Positions 25,436 to 34,963 of a DNA stretch of 62,948 nt are shown here, piece by piece. Within the stretch, counting starts at the first letter, position 1. Every line of letters starts with the position of its first letter. The stretch lies in contig NZ_WMIE01000020.1 in the NCBI RefSeq assembly GCF_009711225.1, forward strand, positions 1 to 62,948, given 5' to 3'. The position numbers were made by a program, and so were the translations under genes. Source of the DNA: Paracoccus aestuariivivens. Lineage in GTDB: Bacteria > Pseudomonadota > Alphaproteobacteria > Rhodobacterales > Rhodobacteraceae. The notes beneath the pieces were generated by a model that saw only the letters and a program-made list of their open reading frames with translations, made no database searches and was not told where the DNA came from.

Positions 25436-26491
25436 ATGGCCAATCTTGAGAAACTTCCTGTGACCGTCATCACCGGCTTTCTGGGTGCGGGTAAGACCAC
25501 GCTGATCTCGCATCTGATGCGCAATCCGGGTGGCAAACGCCTTGCCGTGATCGTGAACGAATTCGGCGAAGTGGGCGTCGATGGCGAAATTCTAAGAAGC
25601 TGCGCCATCCCGGAATGTCCGGTCGAAAACATCGTCGAACTGGCCAATGGCTGCATCTGCTGCACCGTCGCGGATGATTTCATCCCGACAATCGAGGCAT
25701 TGATGGCACTCGATCCGCGCCCCGATCACATCCTGATCGAAACCTCCGGCCTCGCCTTGCCGAAACCTTTACTCAAGGCGTTCGACTGGCCTGCGATCCG
25801 TTCGCGCATCACGGTTGACGGCGTTATCGCACTTGCCGATGCCGAGGCCGTCGCCGCAGGCCGTTTCGCGCCCGATATCGCGGCCGTGGATCGCCAGCGT
25901 CTGGCCGATGACAGCATCGACCACGAAACCCCTTTGTCCGAGGTCTTCGAGGATCAGATCGCCTGTGCCGATCTCGTGCTGCTGACAAAGCCCGATCTGG
26001 CCGGACCGGAAGGGATCGAACGTGCCCGCGCCGCCATCCTTGCCGAGGCGCCCCGCGCCTTGCCGATCATCGAACTGACCGAGGGGGCCATTGATCCCCG
26101 CGTCATTCTTGGTTTGGCCGCTGCCGCCGAAGACGACCTCGCCGCTCGGCCCTCGCATCATGACGGGGCGGACGACCACGAACACGACGATTTCGAAACG
26201 GTCGTAATTGATCTGCCGCCGGTGAACGAACCCGCCGATCTGGTGCGACGGATCGAGGAACTGGCGCGAGGCCGCAATATCCTTCGGGTCAAAGGCTATG
26301 CTGCGGTCACCGGCAAGCCGATGCGATTGCTGGTCCAGGCGGTCGGCGCGCGCGTCCGGCACCAGTTCGACCGTCCGTGGCGCAGCGACGAACCGCGTCA
26401 GGGCCGCTTGGTCGTGATTGCCGAACATGACGACATCGACCTTGCCACGATCCGCGCCGCGTTGCTGCCGCAGGATGCTGTGGCGCAATAG
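25436..26491 (+). CDS. cobW: CobW GTPase, metallochaperone
   Basis: A 351-residue G3E-family GTPase linked to cobalt delivery for cobalamin. Walker A GFLGAGKTT lies at about 14-22. The metal-binding CICC is at 73-76 within ELANGCICCTV, and LIETSGLALPKP follows near 102. A His/Asp-rich stretch (HHDGADDHEHDD) near 240-253 separates the GTPase from the C-terminal CobW_C domain and probably binds metal. GGAG lies near the end of the preceding gene, whose stop abuts this ATG, indicating coupling. The next gene encodes the large cobaltochelatase subunit, the presumed recipient of cobalt. Confidence 0.95.
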   Translation: MANLEKLPVTVITGFLGAGKTTLISHLMRNPGGKRLAVIVNEFGEVGVDGEILRSCAIPECPVENIVELANGCICCTVADDFIPTIEALMALDPRPDHILIETSGLALPKPLLKAFDWPAIRSRITVDGVIALADAEAVAAGRFAPDIAAVDRQRLADDSIDHETPLSEVFEDQIACADLVLLTKPDLAGPEGIERARAAILAEAPRALPIIELTEGAIDPRVILGLAAAAEDDLAARPSHHDGADDHEHDDFETVVIDLPPVNEPADLVRRIEELARGRNILRVKGYAAVTGKPMRLLVQAVGARVRHQFDRPWRSDEPRQGRLVVIAEHDDIDLATIRAALLPQDAVAQ

Positions 26492-26503
26492 GCCAGGATC
26501 GTC

Positions 26504-29500
26504 ATGCACGTCATCTTCCGCGAAAGCCACGGACTTGAGGAAACCGAGATCCCGACGGATCTGGGGCAAAATCCGGCCGATCTGGTGGTCCTGTCCTTTT
26601 CGGACAGCGACCTCAGCGCTTTTGCGGCAGCGTGGCATCGCGGAAAAGATGTCGGCGCCGATCTGCCAGATCTGCGGCTGGCAAATATCACAGCGCTGAA
26701 GCACCCGCTTTCCGTTGACACCTATGTCGAGAACACGCTGTCGGGCGCGCGGGCGATCCTGATCCGGTTGATCGGAGGTCTTCCCTATTGGTCATATGGC
26801 GTCCAACAGATCGAGCGGCTGGCACGCGAACGATCGATCGCATTGGCGGTTCTACCCGCAGATGGTCGGCCCGATCCACGACTCGATGCGGTTTCGACAT
26901 TGCCACCGGCGGTTCTGGATCGGCTCGCACGTCATTGCGATCAGGGCGAGACCGATGCGGCGTTGGCACTTTTAGCGCACTCGGCGGGACTTAAGGCGAT
27001 GGCCCCGCCTTCAGGAACCGTGCTGCCCGATTTCGGTTTCTGGACGCCCAAGGGCGGACCTGTTCCCACCGCGCCTGAATGTAGCCGACCCATTGTCGTG
27101 ATCGTATTTTATCGATCCTATCTGGTTGCCGCCGATCTTGCCCCGATCACGGCGCTATCGAAGGCCCTCGAAGCACGAGGGTTCGAGGCCGTCGGCTTGT
27201 TCGTACCGTCGCTCAGGACACAACCGGCGCAGGGCTGGGTCGCCGGACAGATCGCTGCGCTGACGCCGGTATCCATCATCAACGCCACCGCATTCTCGGC
27301 CAGTGACGAGCACGGTTCGTCGCCTTTGGATGTGGCGGATGTACCGGTTTTCCAGATCGCGCTGGCGACATCCGACCGGACGGCCTGGCTTCAATCCGCG
27401 CGAGGGATGTCTCCTGCGGATTTGGCGATGAACGTCGTCCTGCCCGAAGTTGACGGCCGAATTTTTGCAGGCGTTGCCTCGTTCAAGGAACCCGACAGCC
27501 CCGACGCAGAATTGGAGTTCTCGCGTCTTGTCCACAAACCGGACCCCGACCGGATAGCCGCAATCGCGGATCGTGTGGCAGGTTGGCACCGCTTGACGCA
27601 GCGCGGTTCGACGCGGCGCGTGGCGCTGGTTCTTTCGACCTATCCGGGGCGGGAATGGAACATGGCTCATGCGGTCGGGATGGACGCGCTTGCTTCTGCC
27701 GAAGCAATCCTCAGCGATCTTGCCGATGCGGGTCACGACGTCGCGACCGGAGCACCATTGCATCAGGCACTTGGGAGCGAGCGGATCTTTTGGCCGCTGA
27801 ACGACTACCTTAAAGCCCTGAAACGCTTGCCTGACGCCCTATGCAAGGCGTTGCTGGATAGGTGGGGGGACCCGACCGCCGACCCCGACCTGACCGCGAA
27901 CCGCTTCGCCTTTGCCGCAGTCAGACGCGGTACGGCACTGGTCGCGTTACAACCCGAACGCGGTATTCCCGCCGAGCGCGCTGCCGAATATCACGATCTG
28001 TCCCGCGTCCCCCGCCATGCCTACGTCGCCTTTTACCTTTGGCTCCGCGATCAGGCCGACGCTCTGGTCCATATCGGGGCACATGGCACTCTGGAATGGC
28101 TGCCGGGCAAATCGGTCGCCTTGTCGAAACTGTGCTGGCCCGAGGCATTGATCGGAGACCTGCCGGTCATCTATCCGTTCATCGTGAACGATCCCGGAGA
28201 GGCGGCCCAAGCCAAGCGCCGGATCGGAGCGGTGACGCTTGGCCACATCCCTCCGGCGCTGAAATCCTCGGGGATACCGCCACGCCTGACGCGGCTCGAA
28301 GCTTTGCTGGACGAGTTTTCCAATGCGGACGGGCTAGATCCAAAAAGGCGCGACAGATTAATCCAAAGTATAAGAAATGAAGCCCAAGCGCTTGGTATAA
28401 ATGAAGATGTAAAGTTGAATGAAAGCGCCGACACGGCCGAGATCATAACCCGTCTCGACAGTTTCGTGTGCGACGTCAAGGAAAGCCAGTTCGGCGACGG
28501 GTTGCATGTCTGGGGCCGCGAACCGGCGGTGCGGCCAAGCTTTGAGGTCGCGGCCTCCGTCGCAGCCGAACGCCGGTCCCTGATTGCCGCCTTGGCGGGG
28601 CGGCGGATCAACTCTGGCCCGTCCGGCTCACCCTATCGCGAGCGGCTGGACGTATTGCCGACGGGCCGGAACCTTTACACCACCGACCCGCGCAGTGTGC
28701 CGACCCGCGCCGCTTACGCGCAGGGACAGGTTCTCGCGGATGAACTGGTCCGACGGCAGCTTCAGGATCTGGGCGACTGGCCGCGCGGAGTAATCGTCGA
28801 TCTGTGGGGCTCGGCGACGATGCGGACGGCGGGCGAGGAATTCGGCATGGCATTGGCCCTGCTGGGCGTCCGTCCCGTCTGGGACACAGGTTCCGAGCGG
28901 GTGTCGGGCGTTGAAATCCTGCCTCTTGCCGAAATGGACCGCCCGCGCATCGACGTGACCTTGCGGGTGTCTGGGCTGTTTCGGGACGTTTTCCCGACAC
29001 TCTCGACGCTCTTCCAGCAGGCGGTGCGCGCCCTGTCGCTACGGGACGAGGCACGCGATTGGAACCCATATGTCGGGCAGAACTTCCCGCGCGTTTTTGG
29101 CCCAGAACCGGGCAGCTACGGTCTGGGCATGGGGGCGCTGCTTGGTGACTATTCCGAGACCGGACGCCGCGCTGCTGGCGAGGCATGGCTTGCCGCCTCG
29201 GCCTGGGCCATTGATGGCGATCAGGCCAAACGGGACGAGGCAGGCATCCGCTCCCGCGTCGCCGCAGCGGATAGCTTTGTCCACCTGCAGGATCTTCCCG
29301 AGACGGACCTGCTGCTTGCCGAGGATTACGCCAGCCACGAGGCAGGCTTTGCCGCGGCCAAGCGGATCGCGGGCGGCTCTGCGGCGCTGTTCCATCTCGA
29401 TTCCACGGATCCCGCGCGACCACGCGCCCGTATCCTCTCCGAGGAGATAGCCCGCGTCGTTCACGCCCGCGCGGCCAATCCCGCATGGATCGGCGGCATG

Positions 29501-29770
29501 AGGCGCCACGGATATCGGGGCGCCGCCGAGATCGCGGCGACACTGGAAAACATGGCGACATTCGCGCATCTGGCGCAAGCCGTTTCGCCCCATCTGTTCG
29601 ATCTATTCTGGGACGCAACCTTGGGTGACGATGCCGTGGCCGAATTTTTGCGCGATGCAAACCCTGCGGCGCTGGACGCGATGCACAAGCGCTTTGCCGA
29701 ATTGCATGCAGCAGGCCTATGGCCGTCACGGCGCAATTCGGTGCTGGCCGCTTTAGGTGCGGGCAAATGA
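26504..29770 (+). CDS. cobN: Cobaltochelatase large subunit
   Basis: A 1088-residue CobN, the corrin-binding subunit of the ATP-dependent aerobic cobaltochelatase that inserts Co2+ into hydrogenobyrinic acid a,c-diamide. Characteristic stretches include NDYLKALKRLPD near 425, HIGAHGTLEWLPGK near 523-536, PVIYPFIVNDPGEAAQAKRR near 553-572 and FPRVFGPEPGSYG near 862-874. It is somewhat shorter than the pseudomonad enzyme (about 1275 residues), mostly from shorter loops. The partner AAA+ subunits CobS and CobT are not in this window. The stop overlaps the cobG start by ATGA. Confidence 0.96.
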   Translation: MHVIFRESHGLEETEIPTDLGQNPADLVVLSFSDSDLSAFAAAWHRGKDVGADLPDLRLANITALKHPLSVDTYVENTLSGARAILIRLIGGLPYWSYGVQQIERLARERSIALAVLPADGRPDPRLDAVSTLPPAVLDRLARHCDQGETDAALALLAHSAGLKAMAPPSGTVLPDFGFWTPKGGPVPTAPECSRPIVVIVFYRSYLVAADLAPITALSKALEARGFEAVGLFVPSLRTQPAQGWVAGQIAALTPVSIINATAFSASDEHGSSPLDVADVPVFQIALATSDRTAWLQSARGMSPADLAMNVVLPEVDGRIFAGVASFKEPDSPDAELEFSRLVHKPDPDRIAAIADRVAGWHRLTQRGSTRRVALVLSTYPGREWNMAHAVGMDALASAEAILSDLADAGHDVATGAPLHQALGSERIFWPLNDYLKALKRLPDALCKALLDRWGDPTADPDLTANRFAFAAVRRGTALVALQPERGIPAERAAEYHDLSRVPRHAYVAFYLWLRDQADALVHIGAHGTLEWLPGKSVALSKLCWPEALIGDLPVIYPFIVNDPGEAAQAKRRIGAVTLGHIPPALKSSGIPPRLTRLEALLDEFSNADGLDPKRRDRLIQSIRNEAQALGINEDVKLNESADTAEIITRLDSFVCDVKESQFGDGLHVWGREPAVRPSFEVAASVAAERRSLIAALAGRRINSGPSGSPYRERLDVLPTGRNLYTTDPRSVPTRAAYAQGQVLADELVRRQLQDLGDWPRGVIVDLWGSATMRTAGEEFGMALALLGVRPVWDTGSERVSGVEILPLAEMDRPRIDVTLRVSGLFRDVFPTLSTLFQQAVRALSLRDEARDWNPYVGQNFPRVFGPEPGSYGLGMGALLGDYSETGRRAAGEAWLAASAWAIDGDQAKRDEAGIRSRVAAADSFVHLQDLPETDLLLAEDYASHEAGFAAAKRIAGGSAALFHLDSTDPARPRARILSEEIARVVHARAANPAWIGGMRRHGYRGAAEIAATLENMATFAHLAQAVSPHLFDLFWDATLGDDAVAEFLRDANPAALDAMHKRFAELHAAGLWPSRRNSVLAALGAGK

Positions 29771-30933
29771 GCGCGTCAGAAATTCGTGGCTGGTGCCCCG
29801 GCGCGCACCGACCGATGATGTCGGGCGACGGATTGGTGGTCCGCGTGCGCCCGCCCGCAGGCGAGTTGACGCGCAGGCAGGCTTCGGGTCTGGCCGATGC
29901 GGCCGAACGCTACGGGAACGGCCAGATAGAATTGACGAACCGCGCCAATCTGCAAGTTCGCGGGGTCAGCAACGACAATTATGCATCACTGCTTTCGGAT
30001 CTGGCCGATCTGGATCTGCTCGATCACGATGCGAGCACCGAACGGCGACGCAACATCGTGACCGATCCATTCCGCGCGACCGATCCTGATGATCCGCAAC
30101 AAGTCATCTCGATGGCATTGGCACAGGGTCTTTCCTCATCCTGCTTCGAGGATCTGCCTTCAAAGTTCGGATTTGTCATAGATTCAGGTCCTGAAAGGCA
30201 GTTGGCGGCGATCAGGGGCGATATCAGGATCGAGGCTTCCGGTTCTGACCTGATCGTTCGGGCGGACGGGCAGGAGCTGGGGCGTGCCGTTCAGAACGCC
30301 TCGGCGGCGGTTGAGTTGGCGCTGGATCTGGCCAAATGGTTCATCGCCTCGGGTGGAATTGGGGATGACAGGCGAGGTCGCATGGTCCGGCATTTTGCCC
30401 AAGGTGCGATCTTGCCGATTAAGGGAGATTCACACCCGAACCCGGTCGCCAAGCCATCTGTTCCGGGACCGAGGCGGCAAGGGCTGCTACTGGCAGCGGT
30501 CTTTGGCCAGTTGGCAAGCGCCGATTTGCGGTGGCTGGCCCAGTCCTTAACAACGAACATCCGGATCACGCCTTGGCGAATGGTTTATGTGCCAAGCACG
30601 ATCCGCCAAGCTGTGCTGGCAGGTTCGGATGGCCTGATCCTTGACCCCGATGATCCCTTGCTGCGGATCAGTGCCTGTACGGGTGCGCCGGCGTGCCCTC
30701 AGGCCAATATGAAAACACGCGACATCGCGCGGGAAGTGGCCAGATATTTGCCGGTGACGGCGCGCCTGCATGTATCGGGCTGCGCCAAGGGCTGCGCCCA
30801 TCCCAAACCATGCGAGCTGACTTTGGTCGGTCGGGAGGGCGGCTTTGATTTGATCAGGAACGGCGCAGCGTGGGACGAACCCGATCTTCGGGCCATTCCG
30901 CCCGAACGCTTGCAGGAATTCATTGGCGGATGA
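29767..30933 (+). CDS. cobG: Precorrin-3B synthase
   Basis: A 388-residue CobG, the O2-dependent monooxygenase that converts precorrin-3A to precorrin-3B and prepares ring contraction. It has the nitrite/sulfite-reductase-like fold, with repeated ferredoxin-like halves and a C-terminal Fe-S/siroheme-type pattern: CTGAPACPQA near 303-312 and SGCAKGCAHP near 337-346. These Cys ligands imply a [4Fe-4S] cluster. Its presence marks the pathway as aerobic. ATG at 29767 overlaps the cobN stop; an upstream in-frame ATG at 29719 would lie deep inside cobN. Confidence 0.94.
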   Translation: MSASEIRGWCPGAHRPMMSGDGLVVRVRPPAGELTRRQASGLADAAERYGNGQIELTNRANLQVRGVSNDNYASLLSDLADLDLLDHDASTERRRNIVTDPFRATDPDDPQQVISMALAQGLSSSCFEDLPSKFGFVIDSGPERQLAAIRGDIRIEASGSDLIVRADGQELGRAVQNASAAVELALDLAKWFIASGGIGDDRRGRMVRHFAQGAILPIKGDSHPNPVAKPSVPGPRRQGLLLAAVFGQLASADLRWLAQSLTTNIRITPWRMVYVPSTIRQAVLAGSDGLILDPDDPLLRISACTGAPACPQANMKTRDIAREVARYLPVTARLHVSGCAKGCAHPKPCELTLVGREGGFDLIRNGAAWDEPDLRAIPPERLQEFIGG

Positions 30934-30936
30934 CAT

Positions 30937-31566
30937 ATGCCCTATACTTATGAAACCAACGGCGCGGCGATCTATGCCGAAAGCTTCGCAACAATCAGGT
31001 CCGAGGCGAAGCTTGACCGCTTCGACGCCGATGAGGAACGGGTCGCCGTCCGTATGATCCACGCCGCAGGTCTGATCGGGCTAGAGGAGCATATCCGCTT
31101 TTCTTCCGACGTGGTCGTTCACGCACGCGACGCGTTGAAGGCAGGTGCTCCGATCCTGTGCGACGCGCGGATGGTCAGCGAAGGGATCACCCGCAAACGG
31201 CTGCCCGCCGACAATCAGGTCATTTGCACCCTGCACGCCCCCGAGGTTGCCGATCTGGCCTCCGGCCTTGGCACGACACGTTCGGCGGCCGCGCTGGAGC
31301 TTTGGCGGCCGCATCTGGGTGGTGCAGTGGTTGCGATCGGAAATGCGCCCACCGCTCTGTTCCATCTGCTTGAAATGCTCGAGAGCCGTGATTGTCCGCG
31401 ACCGGCTGCAATCATCGGCTGTCCGGTCGGTTTCGTCGGGGCCGCTGAATCCAAGGCGGCGCTTTGGGCCGCTGGCACCGTGCCCTGCGTCATCGTTCAG
31501 GGACGTCTTGGCGGCAGCGCGATCACCGTCGCAGCAATCAACGCCATCGCGAGCCCTGCAGAATGA
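30937..31566 (+). CDS. cobH: Precorrin-8X methylmutase
   Basis: A 209-residue CobH, which moves the methyl group from C-11 to C-12 of precorrin-8X to give hydrogenobyrinic acid. The catalytic His is about residue 42 in RMIHAAGL, corresponding to His43 of the Pseudomonas denitrificans enzyme. Further family segments are CDARMVSEGITRKRLP near 72-87 and IGCPVGFVGAAESK near 160-173. It starts three bases after cobG and overlaps cobI by ATGA. Confidence 0.96.
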   Translation: MPYTYETNGAAIYAESFATIRSEAKLDRFDADEERVAVRMIHAAGLIGLEEHIRFSSDVVVHARDALKAGAPILCDARMVSEGITRKRLPADNQVICTLHAPEVADLASGLGTTRSAAALELWRPHLGGAVVAIGNAPTALFHLLEMLESRDCPRPAAIIGCPVGFVGAAESKAALWAAGTVPCVIVQGRLGGSAITVAAINAIASPAE

Positions 31567-32291
31567 AAACCGGCACAATCTATGGCGTGGGTCTTGGACC
31601 CGGCGATCCGGACCTGATGAGCGTGCGGGCCGACCGTCTCGTGCGCGGTGCCAAGCACGTCGCCTATTTCCGCAAGGCAGGGCGCGCGGGCAGGGCGCGC
31701 AAAATCGTCGACGGCATGTTGCTTCAGGATGCCGTTGAATTCGCGATGGAGTATCCGGTCACGACCGAAATTCCTCTGGACGATCCGGCCTATAGCGCGA
31801 CGCTGTCGGATTTCTATACCTACGTCACCTCGCGGCTGATCGCTTTGGCTGACGCGGGCGAGGATGTCGTCGTCCTGTGCGAAGGCGACCCGTTTTTCTA
31901 CGGCTCGTTCATGCATCTGCATACCCGTTTGTCTGGCCGTGTGCCGGTATCGGTCGTGCCCGCGATTACCGGCATGTCGGCGGCATGGACCGCGACCGGA
32001 ACTCCGGTGACATGGGGCGATGACGTGTTGACCGTACTTCTGGGCACCATGCCCGAGACGGAACTTGCCCGTCGCATGGCCGATTCCGATGCCATCGTGG
32101 TGATGAAAGTCGGTCGTAACCTTCCGCGTGTCCGCGCCGCATTGGATCGCGCGGGCAAGCTGGAACAAGCGTGGCTGGTCGAATGCGCAAGCATGGAAAG
32201 CGAGCGCGCGGTGCCACTTGTCGAAGCCGGAGACCGGACCGTGCCATATTTTTCGATCGTCATCGTGCATGGCCAAGGACGGCGACCATGA
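31563..32291 (+). CDS. cobI: Precorrin-2 C20-methyltransferase
   Basis: A 242-residue SAM-dependent tetrapyrrole methylase. The N-terminal YGVGLGPGDPDLMSVRA at about 6-22 is the family loop. VVVLCEGDPFFYGSFMH near 101-117 and VPAITGMSAAWTATGTP near 134-150 are the usual SAM-site motifs. CobI methylates C-20 of precorrin-2, diverting it from siroheme to cobalamin. The start at 31563 overlaps the cobH stop; a longer in-frame start at 31464 is rejected because it would run deep into cobH. Confidence 0.95.
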   Translation: MKTGTIYGVGLGPGDPDLMSVRADRLVRGAKHVAYFRKAGRAGRARKIVDGMLLQDAVEFAMEYPVTTEIPLDDPAYSATLSDFYTYVTSRLIALADAGEDVVVLCEGDPFFYGSFMHLHTRLSGRVPVSVVPAITGMSAAWTATGTPVTWGDDVLTVLLGTMPETELARRMADSDAIVVMKVGRNLPRVRAALDRAGKLEQAWLVECASMESERAVPLVEAGDRTVPYFSIVIVHGQGRRP

Positions 32292-33040
32292 GCGGTTGGC
32301 TTGTGATCGCGGGGTTGGGACCGGGCAATGAACAGCTTGTCACGCCCGAGGTGAGCGTCGCGCTTCGGGATGCAACCGATATCGTCGGCTATATCCCCTA
32401 TGTCCGCCGCGTCGCGCCTCGTGTCGGGTTGACGCGGCATGAAAGCGACAATCGGGTCGAGCTTGACCGCGCCCGCAACGCCCTTGAGATGGCGGCCGCC
32501 GGTCAGCGCGTCGTTGTGGTCAGTTCGGGTGATCCGGGGGTCTTCGCCATGGCCTCGGCTGTGTTCGAAGCCGTCGAGGCCGGACCACCGCATTGGCGCG
32601 ATCTGGATATCCGCGTGCTACCCGGTGTGACCGCAATGCTGGCCGCAGCCGCACGGGCCGGCGCGCCGTTGGGGCATGATTTCTGCGCGATCAATCTCAG
32701 CGACAATCTGAAACCTTGGCAGGTGATCGAGAAACGTTTGCGTCTGGCGGTCGAGGCCGACTTCGCGATGGCCTTGTATAACCCCCGATCATCGGCGCGC
32801 CCCGAAGGCTTTGGCCGCATGCTGCATATCCTGCACGACATTTGCGAACCAAAGCGGGTGCTGATCTTTGCCCGTGCCGTCTCGACCCCCGAGGAAACCT
32901 TGCGGGTGGTGAGCCTTGCCGAGGCGACGCCCGAAATGGCGGATATGCGAACCGTCGTTCTGGTCGGATCATCGGCCACTCGGGTCGTCAGCCGCGCCGG
33001 ATCGCCGTTCGTTTACACTCCGCGCTCGGTGCTGGCATGA
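32288..33040 (+). CDS. cobJ: Precorrin-3B C17-methyltransferase
   Basis: A 250-residue tetrapyrrole methylase that methylates C-17 and contracts the ring to precorrin-4. Motifs are IAGLGPGNEQLVTPEV at about 6-21, VVVSSGDPGVFAMASAV near 78-94 and LPGVTAMLAAAARAGAPLGHDFCAINLSD near 115-143, split over the SAM pocket. CobJ is recognised by the GHDFCAINLSDNLKPW stretch. The start overlaps the cobI stop by ATGA. Its last 28 bases overlap the end of cobK on the opposite strand. Confidence 0.95.
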   Translation: MSGWLVIAGLGPGNEQLVTPEVSVALRDATDIVGYIPYVRRVAPRVGLTRHESDNRVELDRARNALEMAAAGQRVVVVSSGDPGVFAMASAVFEAVEAGPPHWRDLDIRVLPGVTAMLAAAARAGAPLGHDFCAINLSDNLKPWQVIEKRLRLAVEADFAMALYNPRSSARPEGFGRMLHILHDICEPKRVLIFARAVSTPEETLRVVSLAEATPEMADMRTVVLVGSSATRVVSRAGSPFVYTPRSVLA

Positions 33041-33765
33041 AGCCACAGCAGCGCCTCATCGACATGATGCACCTCGATTGCCGCCGGAACTTCGGGGCGG
33101 TCGATCATCAGCACCGGAATACCCAAGCTTCGTGCCGCAGCGATCTTGGCGTAGGCGCCTTCGCCCCCCGAGTTTTTCGACACGACCAGATCAATCGCGT
33201 GCTTTTGCATCAAGGCGCGGTCGGGATCAGGATGGAACGGGCCACGATCAACCAAAATCCCGACATCGGGCAAAGGCAAAGCCGCGAGGGGCGGATCAAT
33301 CAGTCGCAACAGGTAGAAGTGCTGCGGGTTGGGCGCGAAATCGTCCAGATGCATGCGCCCGACAGCCAGCATGACGCGCATTGCGGGGCGGTTCAACGCC
33401 GCCACGGCTGCGGGAATGTCGGCCACAATCGTCCATCTGTCACCGTCAGTTGCCAGCCATGGCGGGCGCGTCAGCCGCAGCAATGGCACCTGCACCTTGG
33501 CACAGGCCAGAACGGCATTGCAGCTCATCTGCGCGGCAAAGGGATGGGTCGCGTCGATGACCTGGCTGAACCGCTGCTCGCGCAGATATTGCGCCAGCCC
33601 GTCCACCCCGCCAAATCCGCCGACACGCATCGGAAGGGCTTGCAGTCTGGGGGACTCGACCCGTCCCGCCAAAGAGACCAACCCGCGGATTCCGCTTTCG
33701 GCCATGCGCCGTACAAGAGCGCTTGCCTCGGTCGTACCGCCAAGTATCAGGACGTTGGGACTCAT
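33013..33765 (-). CDS. cobK: Precorrin-6A reductase
   Basis: A 250-residue NADPH-dependent reductase that reduces precorrin-6A to dihydro-precorrin-6B. The N-terminal VLILGGTTEASALVRR at about 5-20 is the family nucleotide-binding start, and DATHPFAAQMS near 84-94 and SKNSGGEGAYAKI near 205-217 are conserved. It is the only minus-strand gene between cobJ and cobL. Its 3' end overlaps cobJ, and its ATG (33763-33765) overlaps the cobL ATG through the self-complementary CATG. GGAG at good spacing supports this start rather than the one at 33789. Confidence 0.95.
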   Translation of the reverse strand: MSPNVLILGGTTEASALVRRMAESGIRGLVSLAGRVESPRLQALPMRVGGFGGVDGLAQYLREQRFSQVIDATHPFAAQMSCNAVLACAKVQVPLLRLTRPPWLATDGDRWTIVADIPAAVAALNRPAMRVMLAVGRMHLDDFAPNPQHFYLLRLIDPPLAALPLPDVGILVDRGPFHPDPDRALMQKHAIDLVVSKNSGGEGAYAKIAAARSLGIPVLMIDRPEVPAAIEVHHVDEALLWLHASTERGV

Positions 33766-34963
33766 GGCTAGAACTCCGTGGCTGACCATTATCGGTATTG
33801 GCGAAGATGGCCCGGAAGGGCTGTCACCGGCAAGCCGCGCCGCACTTGAACAGGCGGATGTGATGATGGGATCGGCGCGTCATCTCGGGCTTTTGCCGGA
33901 AACAACCGCCCCAAAAATTACTTGGCCGGTTCCGTTTTCCGATGGGCTGCAAGTCTTGCAAGATCTGAAACCCAGACGTGTCGCGGTGCTGGCGTCGGGC
34001 GATCCGTTCTGGTTCGGTGCGGGCAGTGTGATCGCCCGCGCGCTTCAGCCAGACGAATGGCGCGCGATCCCCGGCCCCTCGACCTTTGCGCTGACGGCCG
34101 CGCGTCTGGGCTGGGCTATCGAGCAGACGACCTGCCTTGGCCTGCACGCCGCGCCCCTGACGCGGTTGCGCCCGCATCTTGCTGCGGGGCGGCAGCTGAT
34201 CGTCTTGCTGCGCGACGGTCCCGCCGTGACCGAGCTTGGCCACTATCTGGACGGGCAGGGCTTTGGCGACAGCAATCTGACGATCCTTGAGGCGCTTGGC
34301 GGTCCGCGTGAACGGATCACCGATGCCTGCGCCAATGATATTCCACACCGCGATTTCAGCCACCCCGTTGCTGTCGCGGTTGCTTGCGCGGGGGCGGGGC
34401 AGCCGCTGCCGATCTGCTCGGGGATCGAGGACGGCTTTTTCGAAACCGACAGCCAGATCACCAAACGCCCGATCCGTGCGCTGGTCCTTTCGGCGCTCGC
34501 TCCGAAACCGTCCGAATTGCTATGGGATATCGGTGGTGGGTCGGGCTCGATTGCGATCGAATGGTTGCTCAGCCATGGCACGACCCGAGCCATCGCCATC
34601 GAACCACGACCCGACCGCGCCGACCGTATCCGACGGAATGCCGACCGGCTGGGTGTCGACCGTCTGATTGTCCATCTTGGTTCCGCGCCCGAGGCGCTGA
34701 CAGGACTTCCGCCGCCGCAGGCCGTCTTTATCGGCGGGGGATTGTCTCAGAACCTGCTTCAAGACCTGCATCAAACGCTGCCGGTTGGAACGCGTCTGGT
34801 GGCCCATGCCGTAACGCTGGAATCCGAGACATTGTTGACCGAATGGCACGGCAGGCTAGGCGGCGAGATGCTCAGGATTGCCCTATCGGAAACCGTGCCC
34901 TTGGGCCCGAAACGGGCTTGGAAATCGGCTTATCCGGTGGTCCAGTGGCGGGTGACACTATGA
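33764..34963 (+). CDS. cobL: Precorrin-6Y C5,15-methyltransferase (decarboxylating)
   Basis: A 399-residue fusion. The N-terminal half (about 1-205) is a CbiE-type tetrapyrrole methylase (TIIGIGEDGPEGLSP near 8-22). The C-terminal half (about 210-399) is a CbiT-type Rossmann methyltransferase and decarboxylase (LLWDIGGGSGSIAIEWL near 246-262). Together they methylate C-5 and C-15 and remove the C-12 acetate carboxyl, giving precorrin-8X. The start is fixed at 33764 since the much longer frame to 33329 would lie inside cobK antisense DNA. Its leader must lie within cobK. Confidence 0.94.
   Translation: MARTPWLTIIGIGEDGPEGLSPASRAALEQADVMMGSARHLGLLPETTAPKITWPVPFSDGLQVLQDLKPRRVAVLASGDPFWFGAGSVIARALQPDEWRAIPGPSTFALTAARLGWAIEQTTCLGLHAAPLTRLRPHLAAGRQLIVLLRDGPAVTELGHYLDGQGFGDSNLTILEALGGPRERITDACANDIPHRDFSHPVAVAVACAGAGQPLPICSGIEDGFFETDSQITKRPIRALVLSALAPKPSELLWDIGGGSGSIAIEWLLSHGTTRAIAIEPRPDRADRIRRNADRLGVDRLIVHLGSAPEALTGLPPPQAVFIGGGLSQNLLQDLHQTLPVGTRLVAHAVTLESETLLTEWHGRLGGEMLRIALSETVPLGPKRAWKSAYPVVQWRVTL

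Noticed and set aside
33329..33763. N-terminal extension of CobL
   Set aside because: It would be antisense to cobK and lacks methylase sequence; the CbiE-type start is at 33764.
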